This document shows, in pieces, positions 52,437 through 62,383 of a DNA stretch of 64,000 nucleotides (position 1 is its first letter; each line of letters opens with the position of its first letter). The translations under genes and the position numbers were made by a program. This stretch comes from DAMBHY01 sp032068765 (GTDB taxonomy: Bacteria > Bacteroidota > Bacteroidia > Bacteroidales > Dysgonomonadaceae): NCBI GenBank assembly GCA_032068765.1, contig DAMBHY010000011.1, positions 1 to 64,000 of the forward strand, in the 5' to 3' direction. The notes under the pieces are model-generated. The model saw nothing but the letters and a program-made list of their open reading frames with translations, searched no databases and was not told the DNA's origin.

Positions 52437-54584
52437 TTATCTCATCAAGATATTCATGATTTCGCAAGCAGATTTTGTCACTGAACTACCAGGACCAAAG
52501 ATGGCTGCAACACCTGCTTTGTACAGGAAGTCATAGTCCTGTGCAGGAATTACACCACCGGCAATCACTACGATATCGGGACGTCCAAGGCGTTTCAATT
52601 CGTCAATTACCTGAGGAACCAAAGTTTTGTGACCTGCAGCCAATGAAGATACACCCAAAACGTGTACGTCGTTTTCAACGGCTTGACGAGCTGCTTCGGC
52701 AGGAGTCTGGAACAATGGTCCCATATCTACGTCGAATCCGCAGTCTGCGTATCCTGTTGCAACTACTTTCGCACCACGGTCGTGACCGTCCTGACCCATT
52801 TTCGCAACCATAATACGTGGTTGACGACCTTCTTTCTTAGCAAATTGTTCTGTCAAAGAACGAGCTTCTTCCAATGTGGAGTCTGATTTTGATTCTGATG
52901 AGTACACGCCTGAAATTGTTCTAATTACTGCATTATAACGTCCTACTACTTTTTCGCAAGCGTCAGAGATTTCACCCAATGAGGCACGTAGACGAGCAGC
53001 TTCGATAGCCAATGCCAGCAAGTTGCCTTCTTTTGTTTCTACACAGCGGGTGATAGCATCCAAAGCTTTTTGAACTGCTTCGTTGTCGCGATTAGCACGC
53101 AATTGTGCCAAACGTTCAGTTTGTTGTTTACGAACTGAAGTATTGTCCACTTCAAGAATATCAATTGGATCTTCTTTTTCCAAACGATAAACGTTTGTAC
53201 CGATGATTTTTTGAACTCCTGAGTCAATACGAGCCTGAGTACGTGCAGCCGCTTCTTCGATACGCATTTTTGGAATACCTGTTTCGATAGCTTTTGCCAT
53301 ACCGCCTAGTTCTTCTACTTCCTGAATCAACGCCCATGCTTTCTCAACCAATTCCTGAGTCAAAGATTCTACATAGTAAGAACCTGCCCATGGGTCAATT
53401 TGCTTAGTGATTTTGGTTTCTTCCTGAATATAAATCTGAGTGTTACGAGCAATACGCGCAGAGAAGTCAGTTGGCAAAGCGATAGCTTCGTCCAATGCAT
53501 TTGTGTGCAAAGATTGAGTGTGACCCAATGCTGCAGCCATTGCTTCGATACAAGTACGACCAACGTTGTTGAATGGGTCTTGTTCTGTCAATGACCAACC
53601 TGAAGTTTGGCTGTGTGTACGCAAAGCCATAGATTTTGGATTTTCCGCTCCAAAGCTTTTTACGATTTTTGCCCACAACAAACGACCGGCACGCATTTTT
53701 GCAATTTCCATGAAGTGATTCATACCAATTGCCCAGAAGAAAGACAAACGTGGAGCAAATTTATCAACAGGAATACCTGCGTTGATACCTGCACGTAAGT
53801 ATTCGATACCGTCTGCCAAAGTATATGCCAACTCAATATCAGCCGTAGCACCTGCTTCTTGCATGTGATAACCTGAGATTGAGATTGAGTTGAATTTAGG
53901 CATATTTTGAGAAGTAAACTCAAAAATGTCAGCGATAATTTTCATTGAGAATTCAGGTGGATATATGTAAGTGTTACGCACCATGAATTCTTTCAAAATA
54001 TCGTTTTGGATAGTACCCGCCATTTCTTCGAATTTAGCACCTTGCTCTTGTGCTGCAACAATGTAGAATGCCAATATAGGAAGTACAGCACCATTCATTG
54101 TCATAGAAACTGACATTTTATTCAAAGGAATTCCATCAAAAAGAACTTTCATGTCTTCAACAGAACAGATAGAAACCCCTGCTTTACCTACATCACCAAC
54201 AACACGTTCGTTATCAGCGTCATATCCGCGGTGAGTTGGAAGGTCAAAAGCAACAGACAAACCTTTTTGTCCTGAAGCCAAGTTACGACGATAGAATGCG
54301 TTTGACTCTTCAGCTGTAGAGAATCCTGCGTACTGGCGGATTGTCCAAGGACGAGTTACATACATTCCTGAGTAAGGACCACGCAAGAATGGAGGAAGAC
54401 CAGCAGCATAATTGAGGTGCTCCATTCCTTCCAAATCTTCTTTTGTGTAGACCGGTTTCACAGGAATTTGTTCCGGTGTCAACCAATCAGCTTTTATTTC
54501 ATTTTTCTCAGCCCATTCGTTAGCGTTGATGCTTTCGAAGCCGGCTGATTTGATATTGATATTTTTAAAATCTGGCTTGTTCAT
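52437..54584 (-). CDS. mutB: Methylmalonyl-CoA mutase large subunit
   Basis: This is the catalytic subunit interconverting succinyl-CoA and (R)-methylmalonyl-CoA with adenosylcobalamin. At 715 residues it has an N-terminal TIM barrel (GPYSGMYVTRPWTIRQYAGFSTAEESN) and a C-terminal B12 domain with DGHDRGAK near residue 602 (Asp-x-His-x-x-Gly) and GVSSLAAGHKTLVPQ. It makes propionate from succinate in fermentation. It lies two bases after the small-subunit gene. Confidence 0.98.
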   Translation of the reverse strand: MNKPDFKNINIKSAGFESINANEWAEKNEIKADWLTPEQIPVKPVYTKEDLEGMEHLNYAAGLPPFLRGPYSGMYVTRPWTIRQYAGFSTAEESNAFYRRNLASGQKGLSVAFDLPTHRGYDADNERVVGDVGKAGVSICSVEDMKVLFDGIPLNKMSVSMTMNGAVLPILAFYIVAAQEQGAKFEEMAGTIQNDILKEFMVRNTYIYPPEFSMKIIADIFEFTSQNMPKFNSISISGYHMQEAGATADIELAYTLADGIEYLRAGINAGIPVDKFAPRLSFFWAIGMNHFMEIAKMRAGRLLWAKIVKSFGAENPKSMALRTHSQTSGWSLTEQDPFNNVGRTCIEAMAAALGHTQSLHTNALDEAIALPTDFSARIARNTQIYIQEETKITKQIDPWAGSYYVESLTQELVEKAWALIQEVEELGGMAKAIETGIPKMRIEEAAARTQARIDSGVQKIIGTNVYRLEKEDPIDILEVDNTSVRKQQTERLAQLRANRDNEAVQKALDAITRCVETKEGNLLALAIEAARLRASLGEISDACEKVVGRYNAVIRTISGVYSSESKSDSTLEEARSLTEQFAKKEGRQPRIMVAKMGQDGHDRGAKVVATGYADCGFDVDMGPLFQTPAEAARQAVENDVHVLGVSSLAAGHKTLVPQVIDELKRLGRPDIVVIAGGVIPAQDYDFLYKAGVAAIFGPGSSVTKSACEIMNILMR

Positions 54585-54586
54585 AA

Positions 54587-56473
54587 TTATTTCAAAAGTT
54601 TGTCGTTAAACATCTGCAATGTTTCTAATACGTTGCTTCTTACATGAATGAAGTTTTCGATGCCTTTAGCCTTCAAATCTTCCATACAAGCAGGAGCACC
54701 TGCTACCACAAATTGTTCTTTACCTTTCACTAATTCGTAAGCTTCAGGTGCGTAAGTTTCGTATTCGTCATCGCTTGAGCAAAGCACAATGATGTCTGCA
54801 TTTTTAGCACGAGCAGCTTCAACACCTTCCTGAACTGTGTTAAATCCAAGATTATCGATGATTTCGTAACCTGCACATGCAAAGAAGTTGCTAGAGAATT
54901 GAGAACGAGCCAAACGATAAGCCAAGTTACCAATAGTAAGCATGAATACTTTAGGACGTCTTCCGCTCTTTTCAGTTGCTAAGCGCAATTCTGTAAATGC
55001 ATTTGCCAAAGGTTGTGTGTTCAGTCTTTTGAATGAAGCTTCTTTACTGCAACCGCAAGAATCTTCATGAGTACCTTCGATTTTAGCATTCATTTGTTCG
55101 TTGAAGTTAGGATATTGGTTGGTTCCCAATAATACTTCACGACGATTTGCCAAACCTTTGAATCTTTCGTCTGCCGACGCATTGATTGCGTCTTGAACGT
55201 CGCCATCCTTCAATGCTTGATAGAAACCTTTATCTTCTGTTTGCAAGAAAAGCTTCCAAGCTTCATCAGCGATAGAAGCTGTAAGATTTTCAATATAATA
55301 AGAACCTGCAGATGGGTCAGTAATTTTATCGAAATGAGATTCCTCTTTCAACAACAATTGTTGATTAACAGCGATACGTTCAGCAAAATCAGTAGGATTT
55401 TCGAACATAACATCAAATGGATTAACTGTTAATGAATCCACAGAACCAAGCACTGCAGACATCGCTTCAGTTTGTGTGCGAAGCATGTTTACATATGGGT
55501 CGAAAACTGTTTTATTGAACAAAGAAGTTTGCGCGTGGATATTCATTTTTGCAGCGCAACGACAAATTCCTTCTGGTGATTTGTTATCACAATCATGATT
55601 ACAAGCAGGTTGATAAGCATTTACGATTTCAGCCCATAACCAACGAGCAGCACGGAATTTTGCAATTTCCATAAAGTAGTTGGAACCAATACCGAAGTTG
55701 AATTTTATTTTCTTTGCAGCCATTGCTCCGTCGATTCCTTTTTCTATCAATTTTGAAAGGATTTGGTTTCCGTAAGAAAGACTGTAACCTAATTCCTGAT
55801 AGATATAAGCACCTGCATTGTTGAACGAGTTGCCTGTAATAGAAATTACGCGGAAGCGAGGAAGTGGAGCTGAGATTTTAACAATTTCCACAACATCATT
55901 TTCCCAGGATGCTGCATCCATTCCTTTTTTCAATATTTTACGGAAAGGATCGTATTCGATAGAACCTTGGCATTTCATCACATCCAGATTTTGGGAAGTA
56001 ATGTAAGCCACAACTATACGAGCTAATTCTATGGTTTTAGAAATGCAGGTTTTGAAGTTGAGTTCTACTTGTTCGGGATTGATGCCTTTCAACAAAGTAG
56101 CAATGTTTGAATCATTAATTTCTTGTTTCGGAAGTTCAAAACCGAAAGATGTAACTCCTTTGTTCAAAAGTTCCAAAGCTTGTTTGTTTGCTTCGGCAAA
56201 GTCTGTTACTTTGATAGAACGACGAACATACCATTTGTTTTCTTTTTTTGTACCGCGTACATAAGGAAATTGACCTGGCAGGTTGTCTGTAGTTTTCAGA
56301 TCCTTTATATCTTCAGCACGATAAAAAGGATTTACTTTAAAACCTTCATTTGTTTTCCACACCATTTTTTTATCAAAATCAGCACCTTTTAAATCGACGA
56401 TGATTTTGTCCACCCATTCCTGGGTAGAAACAGCCGGAAAATCTGTAAAAAGCTTTTCGTTCTGTTTACTCAT
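54587..56473 (-). CDS. mutA: Methylmalonyl-CoA mutase small subunit
   Basis: This 628-residue paralogue of the large subunit acts as the structural partner. The barrel is conserved (FPYVRGTKKENKWYVRRSI), but the C-terminal B12-like domain lacks the Asp-x-His-x-x-Gly motif (IGNLAYRLARSQ in its place), as in known heterodimeric mutases. A CGCSKEAS-type insert and CRCAAK cysteines are visible in the middle. It is the first gene of the two-gene operon. Confidence 0.95.
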   Translation of the reverse strand: MSKQNEKLFTDFPAVSTQEWVDKIIVDLKGADFDKKMVWKTNEGFKVNPFYRAEDIKDLKTTDNLPGQFPYVRGTKKENKWYVRRSIKVTDFAEANKQALELLNKGVTSFGFELPKQEINDSNIATLLKGINPEQVELNFKTCISKTIELARIVVAYITSQNLDVMKCQGSIEYDPFRKILKKGMDAASWENDVVEIVKISAPLPRFRVISITGNSFNNAGAYIYQELGYSLSYGNQILSKLIEKGIDGAMAAKKIKFNFGIGSNYFMEIAKFRAARWLWAEIVNAYQPACNHDCDNKSPEGICRCAAKMNIHAQTSLFNKTVFDPYVNMLRTQTEAMSAVLGSVDSLTVNPFDVMFENPTDFAERIAVNQQLLLKEESHFDKITDPSAGSYYIENLTASIADEAWKLFLQTEDKGFYQALKDGDVQDAINASADERFKGLANRREVLLGTNQYPNFNEQMNAKIEGTHEDSCGCSKEASFKRLNTQPLANAFTELRLATEKSGRRPKVFMLTIGNLAYRLARSQFSSNFFACAGYEIIDNLGFNTVQEGVEAARAKNADIIVLCSSDDEYETYAPEAYELVKGKEQFVVAGAPACMEDLKAKGIENFIHVRSNVLETLQMFNDKLLK

Positions 56474-56628
56474 AATTAATTTGAATTTATTATTTTGGGT
56501 TATTCATAACTTCACATTCACTCATTCTCTATTTCGAAGAAATATGAAATCCATTAATTTGGAAATGCCTCAAATTCAGCATTAAAATACTTCACAAAAT
56601 TACGATAATTTGTTTAGTAAAAAAAGAA

Positions 56629-56676
56629 AAAGTCTTTGTAATATTCGTCGTATTCTAACTATTTTACAAAGACTTT
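56629..56676 (-). terminator. Terminator of the peptidoglycan-salvage operon
   Basis: AAAGTCTTTGTAA (56629-56641) pairs with TTACAAAGACTTT (56664-56676), followed on the minus strand by TTCTTTTTTT. It lies 22 bp past the NagX-like stop. Confidence 0.85.
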
Positions 56677-56697
56677 CGATAAATTAAAAACTCTGTT

Positions 56698-57867
56698 TTA
56701 TATCTTAATATAAATCTTCTTTTTGTATAAAATATAACCAAACGACCAACACAAAGTAACAAACAATATTGCATAAAGCATGGAACCGAATTTATCTCCT
56801 GCCCAAGGTTGTAAAAGCTGGCTGTAAATAAATCCTTTGATTGAAATCAATTCGTTTTGATACATGAACTTGGTATTGGCAAGGATGTTTGCCAGAATTC
56901 CGGACAGCACAAATATAAAAAGCGGATTGACCCCGAATACATTGAAGAATGAAGTCCATTTTACATTTTTCTTTACATCAATTATCCAAATCAAAATTCC
57001 CAAAAGAGAAACACCCATTCCACAAGTAATTAATACATAAGTTGAACTCCAAATTTTTTTGTTAATTGGCATCGCATATTGAAATATATAACCTAAGAAT
57101 GATAAGATTACCCCAACCAACAGGATTTTATAAATGCGTTGCATATTATTTACACTATCGGTAATCAGCTTTCCGCACATAAATCCTATCAAAACATGAG
57201 CGATGGAAGGAATTGTACTCAACAGCCCTTCCGGATCAAGACCGATTTTTACGCCTTCCAAATTCACATCATGATAAATATGATTGTCAGTAAGGATGTT
57301 TCTGTCAATGATAGAGATAATATTGCTTTCAGACATTTCAAAACCATTCCCGAAAACAAGAATCAGAAAATAACCGATTAGGATTGTCACAATCAAAGCG
57401 GGAAGATGCTTATATTTCACCGTTACCGCAATAAGCGATGCGAAACCATAGGCCAAACCTAATCGTTGCAAAACTCCTGTAAAGCGCAACGTATCAAAAT
57501 GACTTATCGCTTCTCCGAAAGATTCTCCTGCTCCCAAACTGCGACAAGTCAAGCCAAACCAATTCAAAAACAAACCGATAAATATAATTGTAAACGCGCG
57601 GCGTAAAATCTTTAGAACAACAGGTTTTGTCGGTTGGAAATCAAATTTTCTCAAAGACAAATAAGTGGAAATTCCCATGATAAACATAAAGAACGGAAAT
57701 ACTAAATCCGTAGGGGTCAATCCATGCCAAGGAGCATGTTCCAGAGGTTCGTAAATACTTGTCCATGTACCGGGATTATTTACTAGAATCATTCCGGCAA
57801 TGGTGATACCGCGCAAAATATCGAGAGCTAAAAGTCTTGAAGAGTTTTGATTTGGGATTGTAGGCAT
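56698..57867 (-). CDS. NagX/MurT-like membrane protein (DUF5009)
   Basis: This is a 389-residue protein with about ten membrane helices, from the ATG at 57867 (MPTIPNQNSSRLLALDILRG). RLLALDILRGITIAGMILVNNPGTW is the signature of the heparan-alpha-glucosaminide acetyltransferase-like/NagX family. In Tannerella a related protein (MurT) imports N-acetylmuramic acid, and that function fits here because the neighbour encodes NamZ. The longer open frame overlaps namZ and is less likely; from 57867 the gap is four bases. Confidence 0.85.
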   Translation of the reverse strand: MPTIPNQNSSRLLALDILRGITIAGMILVNNPGTWTSIYEPLEHAPWHGLTPTDLVFPFFMFIMGISTYLSLRKFDFQPTKPVVLKILRRAFTIIFIGLFLNWFGLTCRSLGAGESFGEAISHFDTLRFTGVLQRLGLAYGFASLIAVTVKYKHLPALIVTILIGYFLILVFGNGFEMSESNIISIIDRNILTDNHIYHDVNLEGVKIGLDPEGLLSTIPSIAHVLIGFMCGKLITDSVNNMQRIYKILLVGVILSFLGYIFQYAMPINKKIWSSTYVLITCGMGVSLLGILIWIIDVKKNVKWTSFFNVFGVNPLFIFVLSGILANILANTKFMYQNELISIKGFIYSQLLQPWAGDKFGSMLYAILFVTLCWSFGYILYKKKIYIKI

Positions 57868-57871
57868 ATTA

Positions 57872-59104
57872 TCAACGGTATAAATAATATTTTTTAGAAA
57901 GTTTCTTGAAACTAGTTTCATCTTTTGTCCAAAAAGACTGGATGTCTGCAAAACTATGATTTTTAGAAAATTCAGTTCTAATAAAATCGCTTCCACTCAC
58001 TTTGTCAAACATGTTATAACGACCTTTATCGGCATTATCAAAAACTTTTTGGTTTGGATATAATTGTGCGGCAACTTCCATCACATGAAACTGAATATCG
58101 GACAAACGTGCTTTTGAAAAGTCTCGCAAGTAAACCTGCACACCTTGAAGATTTTTCCCTTGACCAACAGAATAGTAAGGTTTCAAATGAATAGGACGGA
58201 AAATAATTCCCGGCAGTCTTTTAGCATTTAATGCGGCAGCAAATTCTTCGGCTTTAATCCATTCTGCAGCAAACATTTCAAAAGGCAATGTATAACCCAC
58301 TCCAATTGACATATAACCCAATTCTCCCAAAATTCCCGAAATAGGATAAAAATAAGCAGAATGAGCAAAAGGAATATGTGGCGATGTTGGCACCCAAGGC
58401 AAACCTGTCTGCTCAAACATCATTTTGCGGCGCCACTTTTTCATTTTTACAACGGTAAGTTTGCATGGCTGCGAAATAAATCTCTCACCATTTATCATTT
58501 GCGCCAATTCTCCGCAAGTCAAACCATAAACATAAGGAATTTTCAACTGACTAACGAACGAAACAAACTTGTCTTCAGTGATATTTCCTTCTACTTTTTG
58601 CCCTCCTAGAGGGTTGGGACGGTCTAAAACTACAAACTCAATATTATTTTCTGCCGCAGCCTGCATTGCCAGATACATAGTCGAAATATAAGTATATGAA
58701 CGGCAGCCAATGTCCTGAATATCATAAACCAATACGTCAATCCCCTGGAGCATTTCTTTGGTAGGTTTTCGAGTTGCGCCATACAATGAATATACAGGAA
58801 CACCCGTATTCGGGTCTTTAAAATCGGTAATTTTATCTCCTGCGTGGACATCTCCACGAACACCATGTTCTGGTCCATACAAAGCAACCAGTTTTACTCC
58901 AGGCGCTTGGTGCAGAATATCAATAGTGGATTTCAGATTATCATCAACTCCTGTTGGATTTGTAATTAACCCAACTCGTTTACCTTGTAAAATTTTGAAA
59001 TTGGATTCTTTCAAAACTTCAATTCCTGTTTTTACTTTGATCTGAGAGAAAGTAGGAATTGAAAATAAAAACACAAGTAGTGCTATAAGATTTATCTTTT
59101 TCAT
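57872..59104 (-). CDS. namZ: Exo-beta-N-acetylmuramidase NamZ-like (DUF1343)
   Basis: This 410-residue protein has a signal peptide (MKKINLIALLVFLFSIPTFS), so it acts in the periplasm or outside. It is a DUF1343 protein: GKRVGLITNPTGVD, ALYGPEHGVRGDVHAG, LVYDIQDIGCRSYTYISTM and FVVLDRPNPLGG. Members of this family (GH171) release MurNAc from the non-reducing end of peptidoglycan fragments. The genes on either side (AmpG-like and NagX/MurT-like transporters) fit salvage of the product. Confidence 0.92.
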   Translation of the reverse strand: MKKINLIALLVFLFSIPTFSQIKVKTGIEVLKESNFKILQGKRVGLITNPTGVDDNLKSTIDILHQAPGVKLVALYGPEHGVRGDVHAGDKITDFKDPNTGVPVYSLYGATRKPTKEMLQGIDVLVYDIQDIGCRSYTYISTMYLAMQAAAENNIEFVVLDRPNPLGGQKVEGNITEDKFVSFVSQLKIPYVYGLTCGELAQMINGERFISQPCKLTVVKMKKWRRKMMFEQTGLPWVPTSPHIPFAHSAYFYPISGILGELGYMSIGVGYTLPFEMFAAEWIKAEEFAAALNAKRLPGIIFRPIHLKPYYSVGQGKNLQGVQVYLRDFSKARLSDIQFHVMEVAAQLYPNQKVFDNADKGRYNMFDKVSGSDFIRTEFSKNHSFADIQSFWTKDETSFKKLSKKYYLYR

Positions 59105-59110
59105 AATTAT

Positions 59111-60973
59111 TCAACGGATTTTTGGTTCTTTAGTTGCTTTACCAAAGTTTTTATCAATCTTCAAGAAAGGAATTACTAACAACGTTGGAATTGCGCAAAT
59201 CATCACGAAAATAAAGAAGTGATTGTACCCTATCATTTCCTGAATCCAACCTGCGATCATTCCGGGAAGCATCATTCCCAATGCCATAAATCCTGTACAA
59301 ATTGCATAATGCGCGGTTTTGTGTTCTCCTTCGGAGAAATAAATAAGATAAAGCATATAAGCAGTAAATCCGAAACCGTAACCAAACTGCTCAACGGCTA
59401 CTGCAAGATTAATTAGCAACATATTTTCAGGCAAGAACCATGATAAATAAAGATATGCCAAGTGAGGAAGTGTGATACACAAAGCCATAGGCCAAATCCA
59501 GTATTTCAATCCTTTTTTGGAAGCAACAATACCTCCCAAAATTCCTCCGAGCGTTAAGGAAATCACACCCACTGTTCCGTATACTAAACCTACTTGACCA
59601 GTTGTTAGTCCCAATCCTCCTACATCTCGTGTATCTAGCATAAATGGCGATGCCATCTTTACTAACATTGCTTCTCCTAAACGATAGAGCAACATGAAAG
59701 CAATCGCGATACCGATACCTTCCTTGCTGAAAAAAGTTTTGAAAGTACGTACAAACTCAACGAATATATCTTTAGGTGAGTGATTTTTAGGAGTATCTAC
59801 AGTAGGATAAGGTAGAATAAATCTGTGATATACGAATACCAATAAAAAAAATCCAGCAAGAATATAAAAAGTAATGCTCCAGGCAAGTGGAAGGTTTCCC
59901 GATGTTCCTCTGAAACTCCCAGCAACTTCATTAGTCAGTTTTTTGTCTAATTGTACCACAACGTATGCAGGTTTATTCCAGTTGGATTCATTAAACACTA
60001 AACGTTCTCCGCTAACAAGCGAAATACTTCTATCTCCTTTAGCAAAACGGGTATTTAACACCATTTCCTTTCCGGGTTCAGGTTTTTTCTGAAGAGTTAC
60101 AGCTATAATCCCTGCATTTCCTACCATCCCGTTATTAACATCGGCGGCAGGTTTCTTTTCGCCAAAATTCTTTTTCAGCATTTCGCCTAATGGTTGAGAT
60201 ACATTTGCTGACCACCAGGATGCTTTTTTTTCTTCTTTCTTAGTTACATTTGTCTCAGCAGAAATAAAACCGTTCTTTTCGTTTTCGGATTTTGCCAATT
60301 CTTTTATTCTAGCAAATTCTTCAGAGGGAATATTATTGGTTTTTAATACAAAATTAGAAGGATGAGCTACAAAAGTTGCTTTTCCATCAGGCGATACGTT
60401 TTGCAATGCATCTGTATTAAACATGGCTGATTGTTGCGTTTTGGAAGACTGAACGTTCAAATCCAACGGCTCTGAACCCGTGGCAACTTCCAATGCTCCG
60501 GCAAGAATGATAAGAACTCCCTGTCCGGTAATCATTGCTAAACGATAGAATGTACTTCGAATACCAACAAAGAAAGATTGTTGATTATCATCCAATCCCA
60601 ACATATAAAATCCGTCGGCAGCAATATCATGTGTAGCTGAACTAAATGCTATTAACCAAAATACCGCAAGTGTAGCCTGAAAGAAAAATGGTACTGGAAT
60701 AAAAAAAGCAACTCCTGCCAAACCAGCTCCGATAAGCAACTGCATGCTAGTAATCCACCAGCGTTTTGTCTTAATTAAATCTACAAAGGGACTCCAAAAT
60801 GGTTTAATAACCCAAGGCAGATAGAGCCAGCTTGTGTATAATGCGATATCCGCATTGGATATTCCCAATCTCTTATACATAATCACGGCAACAGTCATTA
60901 CGACTACATAGGGAATACCTTCTGCAAAATATAAAGTTGGAATCCAACTCCAGGGACTTCTTGTTTTACTCAT
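59111..60973 (-). CDS. AmpG-like MFS transporter with large periplasmic insert
   Basis: This 620-residue MFS protein has an AmpG-type start (PWSWIPTLYFAEGIPYVVVMTVAVIMYKRLG). Helices 1-5 end near residue 163, and helix 6 starts near 364. The intervening ~195 residues (167-362) form a soluble, partly beta-rich segment; the loop between helices 5 and 6 faces the periplasm in an MFS fold with cytoplasmic N-terminus. AmpG imports anhydro-muropeptides. Position between a SpoIID/LytB protein and NamZ supports a peptidoglycan-fragment substrate. The insert is unusual for AmpG (about 490 residues in E. coli). Confidence 0.87.
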   Translation of the reverse strand: MSKTRSPWSWIPTLYFAEGIPYVVVMTVAVIMYKRLGISNADIALYTSWLYLPWVIKPFWSPFVDLIKTKRWWITSMQLLIGAGLAGVAFFIPVPFFFQATLAVFWLIAFSSATHDIAADGFYMLGLDDNQQSFFVGIRSTFYRLAMITGQGVLIILAGALEVATGSEPLDLNVQSSKTQQSAMFNTDALQNVSPDGKATFVAHPSNFVLKTNNIPSEEFARIKELAKSENEKNGFISAETNVTKKEEKKASWWSANVSQPLGEMLKKNFGEKKPAADVNNGMVGNAGIIAVTLQKKPEPGKEMVLNTRFAKGDRSISLVSGERLVFNESNWNKPAYVVVQLDKKLTNEVAGSFRGTSGNLPLAWSITFYILAGFFLLVFVYHRFILPYPTVDTPKNHSPKDIFVEFVRTFKTFFSKEGIGIAIAFMLLYRLGEAMLVKMASPFMLDTRDVGGLGLTTGQVGLVYGTVGVISLTLGGILGGIVASKKGLKYWIWPMALCITLPHLAYLYLSWFLPENMLLINLAVAVEQFGYGFGFTAYMLYLIYFSEGEHKTAHYAICTGFMALGMMLPGMIAGWIQEMIGYNHFFIFVMICAIPTLLVIPFLKIDKNFGKATKEPKIR

Positions 60974-60984
60974 AACTATAATTT

Positions 60985-62331
60985 CTATTTATAAATTCTT
61001 TCAACTTTAGAAGTTGGGAAATAATGTTCTAAAATCTGCTGATACGTATATCCTTTTTCAGCCATCATAGCTGCTCCAATCTGACAAAGACCTACTCCGT
61101 GTCCCCACCCTGCTCCGGTAAGGATAAACTTTTGTGGAATGCCATTTTCGTCTTCGTTTTTGGTATCAACTACGAAAGCGGAACTATAAAGGTGTGAAGG
61201 CGAAAGCGTACGACGAATTTCAAGCTCTTTGCCGATGGTTATCACTTTATCCGTACCAATAATTTTAAGTCGAATAATTCGACCTGAATATCCTCTTTCC
61301 AATGGTTCAAGGCTGATGATTTGTCCAAAATCTATACCAGAACGTTTTAGAATCAATTCCGATAATTCTTCCTGTGAGTATTCTATTTTCCAACGGTAAA
61401 AGTCGGAAGTTTCCTGGTCGTAATCGTTTAAAACCTGCTTCAACACCTCAACATCCGTCGTATTACAAAAAGCGGAAGGCGAAGTGCGAATCCATTTTTG
61501 TGCTTCCTCTTCGTCGCACAAATTGGGCATCGCGGCTTGTTCATCGTCGCGTTTTGCTTGAAGATATGGGTGCTCTGTCGGCTCCCAAACATTCTCGAAT
61601 GTTTCCATTATTCCACCGCAACATTTCGAAAAACGCGCATCACAAATGGCTCCATCGTAAGTAATAACTTCGCCACGAGTCTTGGAAATCACTTTCTTCA
61701 CCAACTCGGAAGACTGCTTGGTGATTCCCTGATAACGCTGGCAATGGTCATCGGCGCATACATCAAAATTAGTATGGTCTTCACGGTCGTACCAGCGATG
61801 AATTTCGGTAGCCGTGACGAACGAACTTTTATAGTCTGAAGTGATTTGTTTATTCTTTTGAATCTGAGCCAAAAGCCAGCTACGAGAAATACATGCGTGC
61901 GCTTCTAACAAAGATTCGGAACTCGTCGCACTCATTTCAGATGAAATCACGCTTGTAAGGTAATCCTCCAGGGCAACCACGTTGACAGCAGACAATTTTT
62001 CATCCTCAACAATGAATTTCAAAGCTCCGAGAAAACGTTGATTTTCCTTCCGCTCCCAGTGGAAATTGACTCCGATGATTACATCTTTCAATTCAAAACT
62101 ATCCGTATGCAAATCTTTCGGCTCAAAGGTTATTTCCTGGAATCTTTCTCCATTAAATATCAACGAATTATTTTCTAGCGACACAAGATAATCACCAGCC
62201 GGCAACGATTGACCGTTGAGCTGATAATTTGACAGCAGTTCAAACTCAATTTTTTCCTGCCCAAGCAGGATACCTACGTGAATTACTGGTTCTGCGTTCA
62301 GAAATTGAGCGTTTATTTTGTTATTTTCCAT
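60985..62331 (-). CDS. SpoIID/LytB-domain protein
   Basis: This 448-residue protein starts at the ATG at 62331 (MENNKINAQFLNAEPVIHVG); the 62379 start adds residues with no family match. It has the SpoIID pattern VVALEDYLTSVISSEMSATSSESLLEAHACISRSW, then CDARFSKCCGGIMETFENVW and a C-terminal GAGWGHGVGLCQIGAAMMAEKGYTYQQILEHYFP. SpoIID family members cleave denuded glycan strands or stimulate amidases. No signal peptide is visible, which is odd for a wall enzyme. It lies 11 bp upstream of the AmpG-like gene. Confidence 0.9.
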   Translation of the reverse strand: MENNKINAQFLNAEPVIHVGILLGQEKIEFELLSNYQLNGQSLPAGDYLVSLENNSLIFNGERFQEITFEPKDLHTDSFELKDVIIGVNFHWERKENQRFLGALKFIVEDEKLSAVNVVALEDYLTSVISSEMSATSSESLLEAHACISRSWLLAQIQKNKQITSDYKSSFVTATEIHRWYDREDHTNFDVCADDHCQRYQGITKQSSELVKKVISKTRGEVITYDGAICDARFSKCCGGIMETFENVWEPTEHPYLQAKRDDEQAAMPNLCDEEEAQKWIRTSPSAFCNTTDVEVLKQVLNDYDQETSDFYRWKIEYSQEELSELILKRSGIDFGQIISLEPLERGYSGRIIRLKIIGTDKVITIGKELEIRRTLSPSHLYSSAFVVDTKNEDENGIPQKFILTGAGWGHGVGLCQIGAAMMAEKGYTYQQILEHYFPTSKVERIYK

Positions 62332-62383
62332 ATTGAATGAATGCTTTATCTTGGACAAGTCTTCAAGAATGAGGAACACTGTC

